64,000 bases of DNA from Corallium rubrum. Taxonomy: Eukaryota > Cnidaria > Anthozoa > Scleralcyonacea > Coralliidae. A program made the position numbers and the translations under genes. Shown one piece after another: positions 55,822 through 64,000 of the stretch. The stretch is taken from positions 36,371,128 through 36,435,127 of the forward strand of contig OZ035998.1 of the NCBI GenBank assembly GCA_964035015.1, in the 5' to 3' direction. Under the pieces are notes generated by a model that saw nothing but the letters and a program-made list of their open reading frames with translations, did not search any database and was not told the DNA's origin. Positions within the stretch are counted from its first letter, which is position 1. The number at the start of each line of letters is the position of its first letter.

Positions 55822-56559
55822 CACGCATTGCAAATTTTGAAATTTGCATTCATACATTTTGACCATGTTGGCTAATTTTTAACTGTATACTCTATTACTC
55901 TGTATTGTTAATTGTTCACGAGCATGCATATTATCGATCAGTAGAGTAGATTACACAAGAGTAGTCAGTAGTGTACATGGTACTCAAGTTCCCACCAAAT
56001 TATTGACGTATATGTTCCTTTTTCGTAAACACGCAGCGGACTTTCAAAGCCGTGAAGGCAAAAGGAAGATAATTTAATCCTATATACCTCTTTCCGAGTA
56101 AGGCGCACTCTCCTCTTGTACTTTTGATGAAACTACTTAGCTGAAAGGGGGGCGGTATCCCAACGGTCATCTCATTCGGTATTCAACGGGGCGGTATTCA
56201 ACGGTCATTGCGCGGGCATCTCTTGATAATTGCGCGGGAAAATGGGTGATTTCCCGTCTAGGGCGGCTGCAATTTTCACCGAATCTGCGTTAAAATTACG
56301 CGATCAAAGGCAATTTTGAAAGAAAATTGCGCGGCCACTGCATTTGTTTTACGCAAATTGCGCGGCCTCGGATAATGCTAGTGAAATGTCGCGCAGTGGA
56401 TATAACAGACTTCCAGACTGGTCTCTTAATTGGACAATCAGTTTGAAATTCTTCAAAATCAGCTGCAAATAAACTTCATGAGAAAATTTCATGATTTCCT
56501 AAAAATGCTCAAGCCAACAAAAAATGTGTTTGAGTGTTGACTCTAGCGCCGGAATTATT
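55822..56559. other. intergenic, no gene
   Basis: Around 56180-56410 the word 'attgcgcgg' recurs (six variants), possibly a decayed MITE interior. Confidence 0.4.
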
Positions 56560-56690
56560 ATGTTGTTGCTAACTCAACTGGTAGAGTAGTCTGCGCCGTG
56601 ACCGTGACCAGTATATTCCGAACTGAAGCGCGAGTTCAAATCCCGCTTGACTCCGAAGCAAAAAAATTTTCCGTTGACTTTTGCAGTTTA
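56560..56690 (+). repeat. tRNA-derived SINE
   Basis: A-box-like 'taactcaactggtagag', B box 'gcgagttcaaatcccgc', tail 'ttccgttgacttttgcag' as in the 2536-3210 units. Confidence 0.6.
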
Positions 56691-56783
56691 ATAAAGGTGA
56701 GGTAATACGGGCAACATTTTTCTTCAACTTGCAACGCAACAAAGTTGCGGTGCGAGTTGAAAACCGTTGTTGCACGTATTACC

Positions 56784-57042
56784 ATAGCCTGCGTAGCTGG
56801 CGGTTTTAAGGGGTTGGGGGGGGGGGGGGGGGTCAGAACGGGTGAGGGCGAAGGAGCGGGCGAGGGTGAAGAAACGGGCGAGGGCGGAAAAGCAGGCGAA
56901 GAGCGCCGCGCCCCTTCTCTTCGCCTAGCTTCGCCCGCTTTTCCGCCCTCGCCCATTTCTTCGCCCTCGCCCGCTCCTTCGCCCTCACCCGTTCTGATCA
57001 CCCCCCCCCAACCCCTTAAAACCGCCAGCTACGCAGGCTAAG
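56784..57042. mobile_element. inner palindromic element 1
   Basis: 'agcctgcgtagctggcggtt' mirrored at 57017-57039, with purine-rich 'gggcgagggcg' arms. Flanks 'attacca' on both sides suggest a 7-8-bp duplication. Confidence 0.75.
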
Positions 57043-57185
57043 ATTACCACCCACCTTAAACATTGTTACGCAACAATGATTTTGTTGCAAGTTGAAAAAA
57101 GTAGACTCCAGTTCTACTTGTTGCACCAAAATCATTGTTGCGTGACAATGTTTAAGGTGGGTGGTAATGACGTGCAACAACGCTA

Positions 57186-57520
57186 TTAAGGACCTTAAGC
57201 AAGCCTGACAACGCGAACGTCACGACGACGACCTAAGTACAATAGTATTTTTCAACAAAAACAAAGCGTTGAATAATTTACAGTGCCAAGAGTAATTACA
57301 ACACTGTTCTCGTTGCACATACAACGTCAACTGAAGCGTTTTCACGTTGTCAAGACGTGACAAGGACACCAAAAGTTGTTAGTTTACTTGAAGCTATGGC
57401 TGCTTTTTAAAGGTCTTACAAAATACATAAAGCATACAATATACGATATCCTGATCCATGGTTTCTTTTAAATGCAGTAACTTAATTGCCGTCGTCGTCC
57501 TAGCTTGCTTAAGGTCCCTA
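57186..57520. mobile_element. inner element 2
   Basis: 'ggaccttaagcaagc' and 'gcttgcttaaggtcc' ends, arms with 'gacgacgac'; 'ctatt' on both flanks. Confidence 0.65.
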
Positions 57521-57575
57521 TTCAATTTGCAACGCAACAATGTTGCAGCAATTTGTTGCTCGTATTACTTCACCT

Positions 57576-58225
57576 TAAGAAAATCATGAAACTTTGGTTA
57601 AATTTTTAGAGGTGGTTTGCTCAGCTTCATGCTCTCGGTCGTGTGACACAATTTTCGTTTCATCGTTTGTGCGACACCTTGCTACAGACTACAGTGGCTT
57701 TTCCAGACTCTACAGTAAACGTTGCGCTTGGAATTTAGATGTGATCTATTGAGTATTGGAGCAATAAAACAAGTATCGACTCATTGTTTGTATCATGCTG
57801 ATTTTATATGCCACACTCATATTGTCGATCGATTGTCTCGGTGGCGGAGCGACAAGGATAATTTTTGGCCATCCAGGGGTCGAGAATAGAATAATAGAAG
57901 GCTCGATCACATCCCTTACGCCCGCGTTTTTTTACTTTCCTATTTTTTAAATAAATTCTCTCTAACGAAAGACACAAGAGACGACTGGGGACGAGTCAGC
58001 TGCTGCAGAGCCTTTCGAGCGCGTACACAGCTTCAATAAGGCACTTTGTTAGGGGAGTGTTAAAATTTTAAAAGAACACTTGAGGCACATGTTTTATCAT
58101 AAAAAGCCACTTTTCTGTTGCCGCAAAAAGGCCCCACGTTCCTATGCTTTTGTGAGCGCGGAATAATGCGAATATTCAGCCATGGGACACCTGCGTACCC
58201 ACAGAACAGTGCCAGAACAGATGCA
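57576..58225. other. intergenic, no feature
   Basis: No recognisable coding or element ends. Confidence 0.4.
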
Positions 58226-58412
58226 GATGGTGTCAGGGGAGTGAAGTTCGAAAAACGCCAGCGTAATGTGCGTGATTCAAAAGTCAGCCCCGCGCGTCTT
58301 CTAATTTAATTTCCCCTTTGCGATCTCCTGCGTTTTAATTTCCTATGGTTTTTCCTCGCGCTTGAATCACGCACATTACACGCACGTTACGCTGGTTTCA
58401 CTCCCCTGACTC
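58226..58412. mobile_element. inverted-repeat MITE
   Basis: 'gtcaggggagtgaa' and 'ttcactcccctgac' ends; 'gcgtaatgtgcgtgattcaa' mirrored inside. Confidence 0.7.
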
Positions 58413-59835
58413 CCACTGCACATCATTTACACCGGTCACACTTTCTTTCGCTAAAAAACAGGGGGATATTTGGGGACTCGCGGAGGGAGTAGTGGATCGA
58501 TAGTGCTGGCGTGCTGCTGAGCAGAGCCAATTGAAGTAATCCTCTCAGCTTAATATGCACGGCATACAGCCCTACACGAAATTTCATATCGTTTAGTCCA
58601 GCAAAGATTGGATAATCATTGCTTTGCCTGACCTAATTATAAACTATTATGATTGAAAAGGCATTTTTATGTTTAGGTACAGAAGTGGTTATTTTTTTCC
58701 CTATACATTGAATTTAATATACGTCCATAAATCCGTGTCAGTGATCTTGTTAAAAATGTTAATTTCTTATTGGTTAATTTATTTCCGATTATCTCAGATT
58801 AACATTGCACAATGGCAATTTATATATCTCAACCTCGCAAAGTTGATATCTGTTCATGTCCATCTTATTTATAAGAAAACTCTATTAAACCTATTTTCTA
58901 GCCATCAATTTTACGCGGTAATATTCATGACTTCTTGTAAATTGTGGCGTGTGCAATTATTTAAAAAAAAACAACCCACATTGTACACGAGTACAATTTA
59001 TATTGCAAATGTATTACGAATCCTCAGAAAGTTCCATGGACGAAAAAGTTCTATGATTAAATAGTAATCAAACACATACCGGACACAATGACATAAACAA
59101 AATAAGACTGAACGCGCATAGAGTCAAGCTAGAAACAATAAATATAGCAGATGTCACTGACAGTCTGTACAAACTCATCTCAAGAGTCAAGATAATTGTT
59201 TGCCGAACTAAGCTCAAGTCGGTACATACGTTGGTGGCGATTCACAAGCTAAACATTTCGCTTACGTGCTCTGCTAAATTTCTGCTCGATTACGTATCAT
59301 TTCAAGGGAAGATTCATATTTCGTGATTTTTGCTCATCTCCCCACTGATCAGATCCGGTGTTGCTGATAAACAATTAACGAACTGTACTTGAATTCTCAC
59401 GCAAACCCGCGCTCGCCACCATCTCGACGAAGCTGTAGCAGAGTAAAAGAAACAAATCCGATATTTAACAGAAACTCGAAAGGATAATCGCGCAATCGAC
59501 GCCATAGGAATCCTCTATCTCCGAGAATCAAGCCTTCTGAGCGGATCTTTGGCGTGGAAACTCGAGCATTGTTAATAATAATAAGCGGCAGTGATAATAA
59601 AGAGGTGTCTTCATTCAAGGCGTTATTTTGCCAGATCAAATATCAATCGACCCCTTTGTTAATGAAGCTATTCACAGAATGCATGATTAACAGACCCCTA
59701 GTCAGCCGCACCTGATTGGGCTTTGCGCAGTTCGAGCGAATCTTCACCAAGCTCTTGGCTTTGATCAGTACAGGCTGACGGTGTGTAGTGCGTCAAACCA
59801 TTTTGCACCAAGAAGCCTCCTCGCGTATAGTGGTC
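58413..59835. promoter_or_regulatory. upstream region of the WAP gene
   Basis: No gene recognised; a 131-codon AT-rich frame at 58669-59064 has no family features. The stretch next to 59835 should contain the WAP promoter, by position only. Confidence 0.35.
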
Positions 59836-59902
59836 ATGGCGTATCGTTGGTTCTTCGTTTTAGCGTTCATCTCATATCATCTCGTATCAGTTCATGCGAA
59901 AC
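59836..59902 (+). CDS. WAP gene exon 1 (signal peptide)
   Basis: 22 codons plus one base; hydrophobic core FFVLAFISYHLV; donor gtaagt. Confidence 0.8.
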
Positions 59903-62900
59903 GTAAGTACACGAAATATTTTGATCTTTCAAACTCCGCGTTCATGCATGAGATTAATTTGCGCAAGTGCGCTCGACGATATACCACGACGTCGAAACAA
60001 GAACGAATGGCTGCTTGGGTTAAAGTCATAGTGACCAGTGAATTAAAACTGAGGTTCCTCGTTCTCTTACACAAGTGACGAGGACTAAAATGTGGCTCGT
60101 CGAACTAAATAAGCCTAGTGGAGACTTCCCACATGTTGGTATTTTCGAGTCTAAAGTAATATCTTTCGTTTTTTTGTGCTTTACTTTGCCCCTGTGTGCG
60201 CGTGTGTTCTTATATAATACTGCTCTTAATCGCACTATTTATATTTAAATCTCCTTTCGGTTGCTATTCTGTATTCCGACACGACGCGCCGTGTATATGA
60301 ATAAATGAACCTTTGATAACGAATGTATACGCTCGGACAGCATGCTGTTTTGGTTTCTCTTTATTGCCGTATTTTTTCGATGCGCGCATTGCGTGATCTT
60401 TCTGAATAACATCTCCTTCACAAAACTAAACACCCAAAAGAAGGTTTATAGTGCACGAGAAAACCCTGAATTTTCTAATATCACCGGCTGCAGTTTGCCA
60501 TGAAAGGGCCGATTGTTCGATGAGCTCCAGACGATCGGGTATCATGTATCGCTTTGCGATGATGGTCTTTATGATCACGCATTTTATTCGGTGCCTTTAG
60601 AAGATACCGCAAGGGAATAAAACGCAATACTGTTTGAGCAAAAATTGCGCACAGCCATGAACCTTTTTTTTGTTGTTTCTAAAGCAATAAATTTAACATA
60701 GTCTTGGAAGACATTTTTCCTCGTGTTTTCTTAACCAGTTGGAAACCGTTTTAATTAGGCTGTGCTATCTGTTGCAATTCATCCCGGTTTTTTCAGATAT
60801 TAAACTGGAAAAGTACAACCGCTTTTCTTCTATTACCGTACACTCTTAAGCTCTTTATATTTTTACGAGTAAATTGAGCGGTAACAAAAGAGTTTGGGGA
60901 ATATGGTTAATGGTTCACTGTATGTTGTGTGACTATTGTCAGTGTCCATGTTTGTGATTCTGAAAGACTGTAGTTTTTACTGCCCAGACCTTCTATCCTT
61001 GATACAATCGTCTGGCGTAATTGTAAATGGCCAACGGGTTATAAAGGGTAAAAGAGATATTGTTTAACCCTTTATACTTCTAGCCCGTTGGCCACTTTAA
61101 GAATTAATTGATTTTCGCCAGACGATTTTATTCAGCGCAGCGCCGGCGGGGGAAAGTCTTGGCTACTAGGAAAGGCTTGAAGTAAAAAAAGAAAGGTTTA
61201 ACCCATATGACCAGAATAAAATTATAAATGTGACCAACCCCGGCCCTCCCGCTTCCGACGCCCCTGCCTTGAGCTTGGGCTGCCTGAAAATTATAAGCAA
61301 ATTAATAGGTTTGATGCGTATATTAAGGTGGCTCTATACAGTTTCTAGAAAAATGGAAAATACAAATTTGAGAGTCCAAAACACATGCATAAACTACACT
61401 TCAAATAAACGACAAATTTTTTAAAAGTAAACATGTTTCGGCAACACTTATGCCATCTTCAGTACTAAGCAGTACTAGATTAAAATATTTACAAGCAGTA
61501 TTTATATAACTTAACCTAATTTGTATTACAATGGTGATACTATTCTAAATATAAAATTCTAACACGACGTGACGAAATGAGGAGAATATTGACAATACAA
61601 GGTGACATGTCAATCTAATGAAAGTGTCGAACGTAAAAAACAAGTAAAGAAATTCTAATTATAGTGGTGGAGATGTAAGAGGGAGAGAGAGAGTGTTAAA
61701 ATGAGAGACTTGAACGTTTAGGTCAAAATGAGAGACTTAAACGTTCAAGTCTCTCATTTTAACACTATATTTAGTTTATAATTATTTTTTTTTATTTTTT
61801 TTTTTTTTTTTTTTTTCCCATCCTCTCTCTCCCTCTTTACATCTCCACCACTATAATTAGAATTTCTTTACTTGTTTTTTACGTTCGACACTTTCATTAG
61901 ATTGACATGTCGTCACGTCGTGTTAGAATTTTATATTTAGAATAGTATCACCATTGTAATACAAATTAGGTTAAGTTATATAAATACTGCTTGTAAATAT
62001 TTTAATCCATTACTGCTTAGTACTGAAGATGGCATAAGTGTTGCCGAAACATGTTTACTTTTAAAAAATTTGTCGTTTATTTGAAGTGTATTTTAAGTCT
62101 TGTGCTTTTGAGATCATTTGGAAACATGCATAAACAATTTGAAAAAAGAATAAAACTAAATGTTATGCATAGTTAAACATTCTGACAATCAAAAACTGTT
62201 ACCAAGTTGATAATATACATGAAAAAATTTCTCAATTCTGATTGGCTGAAAGGAGTGCAATTTTAGTGTAATTCAGTGCAGAAAAATGAAATACAGTGCA
62301 AATTTTGTAATTTTTTAAATTTGCAAATATTTTTTTAACTAGAAAAAAAGCTCTTCCGGTTAATTTTTTTTCATGTATGTTATTTGAACAAAGCATTTTA
62401 TTAGAAAGATTCTCTTTATGATAATTTTTTTCATGTATACTATTAATACGTAATAGCATAATTTCTCGTGCAATTTGAAAAAAAAACACGCACTCATTTT
62501 AAAGAAATTCTGTAGATCCAAATTGTTTAAAAATTAACAAACATGATTTTTTCAGAAAATAAATTATTCCTTCTACAGAATTTTTTTAAAATCGACCTAT
62601 TGATTACTCATACTTCAAGAAAAGTTTTAATCAGGACCATCAAAATGACATGACAAGTGCAAGCTTCTGATGCCATAATTATTGTGTCATTCATGCAATG
62701 CACATCCAGTGTGCATTCTGAGGCCCTCCTACTGGAGAAATGTGGCGGGAAGCTGCCTTTGAGAAAACCCCACCAGAATGGCCGGCGGCAAACTATTTCA
62801 TGGAATTTTTAAAAATATGAAATTAATGGCAATAGTGGCAATGTAACTTTGGTGGACACTGCAGGATAGCACAACCACAGAAGTGATCAATCTACGTGAT

Positions 62901-63450
62901 TACATAATTTTAAGCACATGACGGCTGATGCATTTTTTATTGATTGCTTTTTTTTTCGGCATGGGCTAGACTGGTGGACTTTTGGATATTTCCAAAATGC
63001 TGGTGGAAAAATCTGGTGGGGAAAATTTATGGAATGCACACTGGATGCACATGAGGTGCTGACACCACCAAACACTTTTAATTTCTAAAAGTGGGCCAGC
63101 CCAGTTTCTAATAGGAACACAACAATTTTAATAGGGAAATACATGTTTGCCACATGTACAGTATGATGGAGCTTCAGTGCCATATGGAAAATGCTTTTTT
63201 CATCTTTCTTTGTCTCTTTTTTGTTTTTCTCATTCAAATATTCGAAAAAGTTCTTTGCGTGACAAAACAAATTAAACAACTAAAAATGATATTTTTCCTT
63301 TTTTTTAAGCGGGAAAATGTCCAGTAATTACTACTTCACCAGAATGTCCTGATACACCATCGTCTGAGTGTGTAGACGATGAGGAATGTTCAGGTACTAA
63401 AAAGTGCTGCAAAAATAACTGTGATGAACTAAAGTGCCAAGATGCTGTTG
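59836..63450 (+). CDS. secreted WAP (four-disulfide core) domain protein, first two exons; continues right of window
   Basis: Exon 1 (59836-59902) encodes a signal peptide, 'MAYRWFFVLAFISYHLVSVH', ending A-K before donor GAAAC|GTAAGT. Exon 2 (63310-63450) is entered at TTTTAAG|CG and gives Pro-Gly at the join, then a WAP core: 'GKCPVITTSPECPD', 'SSECVDDEECSGTKKCCKNN', 'CDELKC'. All eight cysteines of the WAP fold are present with the typical D-x-x-C-x-G-x-x-K-C-C spacing. Donor GTTG|GTAAGT leads out of the window. WAP proteins are secreted protease inhibitors, antimicrobials or matrix proteins; which applies here cannot be told. The 3.4-kb intron holds foldback elements. The start is set by the signal peptide; an upstream in-frame codon exists at 59788. 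Confidence 0.85.
59903..60984. other. WAP intron 1, left part
   Basis: No element ends or exons recognised. Confidence 0.4.
60985..61140. mobile_element. inverted-repeat MITE
   Basis: 'atacaatcgtctggcgtaat' and 'tcgccagacgattttattc' bound a hairpin 'ggccaacgggttataaaggg'. Confidence 0.65.
61395..62123. mobile_element. inverted-arm element with 12-bp target duplication
   Basis: ACATGCATAAAC at 61383-61394 and 62124-62135. Arms start 'tacacttcaaataaacgac', about 280 bp each, mirrored to 62090, plus a 33-bp tail. Each arm holds 'ctgaagatggcataagtgtt' + 'gccgaaac'. Confidence 0.8.
61786..61817. repeat. T-run
   Basis: About 31 bp of nearly pure T near the centre of the element at 61395-62123. 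Confidence 0.9.
62641..63309. other. WAP intron 1, right part
   Basis: 'gtgcattctgaggccctcct' (62711) and 'ggaatgcacactggatgcac' (63032) suggest a decayed element. Otherwise plain, with a T-rich tract before the exon-2 acceptor. Confidence 0.4.
63310..63450 (+). CDS. WAP gene exon 2 (WAP domain)
   Basis: 141 bp, eight cysteines, in frame with exon 1, donor gtaagt. Confidence 0.88.
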
Positions 63451-63487
63451 GTAAGTTATTATAATGCTGTATGAGAAGTTGTATGTT

Positions 63488-63997
63488 AGGGATGAGCCGA
63501 TAATCGGAAATTAATCGGTAGAAGCCAATAATTGGCAACTTTCAGGCTAATCGGTTATTGGCCGATTACATCGACATATATCGGTGGTCCGATAAATACT
63601 ATTCTGGATTTTATACTTGTGAATTTCGCCAAGTTATAGTGATTCCACAAAGAAACTATCAAATTTAATTAATTTGATAAGGTGCATCGATCATGTTTAA
63701 CACGTCATATTTCTTGTTTGGTGAAACATTTTTTGTTTTCGACTTTCGTCAATCCTATTTCATTTTTCATATTTCAAGTTAAACTCCGTCTTGCTGATGA
63801 CTGATGGTTAATGATCACATTATATTTGTCAAAGAATATACAATGTTATGTTTTGCTATTGTTTTGCTGCAACAAGTGTCAGGAATTCCTGTTGACAAAT
63901 ATCGGTAACCGCCGATAAATTGGCCAATCAGATCATAAATCATATCGGAATTTATCGGATCGGTAAATTTGATTTTTCTTGATCGGCTCATCCCTAT
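63488..63997. mobile_element. MITE with 'TAGGGATGAGCCGAT' ends
   Basis: Starts 'tagggatgagccgataatcg' and ends 'gatcggctcatcccta' three bases before the window edge. Repeated 'ttatcggatcggta', 'ccgattacatcg' words near both ends. The right target duplication would fall at the edge and cannot be read. Confidence 0.75.
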
Positions 63998-64000
63998 TGT

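Larger units (their letters stand above)
56695..57575. mobile_element. TAA-flanked MITE hosting two inner elements
   Basis: Ends 'aggtgaggtaatacgggcaa' / 'ctcgtattacttcacct', TAA at 56692-56694 and 57576-57578. Words of 'aacgcaacaatgttgc' type at both ends. Confidence 0.7.
61325..62640. mobile_element. foldback element 'AAGGTGGCTCCATA', copy 3, interrupted and truncated
   Basis: Left arm 61325-61394, resumes at 62124-62210 and 62500-62630. Interrupted by the element at 61395-62123 and by a second AT-rich segment at about 62210-62500 ('caattctgattggctga'). The right arm is lost. Confidence 0.75.

Noticed and set aside
58669-59064. 131-codon plus-strand frame upstream of the WAP gene
   Set aside because: AT-rich composition typical of the surrounding DNA, no recognisable domain, no strong start context.

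Overview
The window looks like nuclear DNA of an animal, most likely an anthozoan cnidarian (coral or sea anemone). It has small exons in large introns with GT/AG splice sites. The genes are typical of animals: a polypeptide GalNAc-transferase, chondroitin polymerizing factor, shugoshin and a WAP-domain protein. Inverted-repeat DNA transposons are extremely dense, together with tRNA-derived SINEs, microsatellites and THAP/Kolobok-type and P2X7-ballast-type proteins. The organism call is an inference; no rRNA or mitochondrial marker is present.

Layout. Positions 1079-5059 (minus) hold the first two coding exons of a GALNT gene that continues off the left edge. Positions 8075-21219 (minus) hold a complete six-exon chondroitin polymerizing factor (CHPF-like) gene. 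A 575-bp divergent promoter region separates it from a ten-exon shugoshin-like gene at 21795-43787 (plus), recognised by its C-terminal YKEP...KLRQGDP motif. The 10-kb fifth intron of that gene contains a 4.7-kb DNA transposon with TTAA target duplications (27486-32170). The transposon carries two convergent spliced genes: a THAP-domain/Kolobok-transposase-like protein (plus) and a P2X7 cytosolic 'ballast'-domain-like protein (minus). From 43.8 to 59.8 kb I find no host gene. This stretch holds a LINE 3' end just upstream (42.1-42.65 kb), hAT elements, a hAT transposase fossil, foldback elements and a 4.4-kb near-palindrome at 48951-53377 built from ~600-bp higher-order satellite units. Positions 59836-63450 (plus) start a secreted WAP-domain gene that runs off the right edge.

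How the genes relate: GALNT and CHPF both belong to Golgi glycosylation pathways (mucin-type O-glycans; chondroitin chains) but show no sign of co-regulation beyond proximity. CHPF and the shugoshin-like gene share a divergent promoter region. The mobile elements fall into recognisable groups by target duplication: TTAA (Kolobok-like), TWA (PIF/Harbinger-like, terminal AGC/AGG), 8 bp and 5 bp (hAT-like, CAGKGGCG ends), and 12-16 bp (retroposed). Many are nested, which gives a relative order of insertion.

All coordinates of repeats were read by eye; boundaries given as exact are those with visible terminal repeats plus target duplications, the others are approximate.
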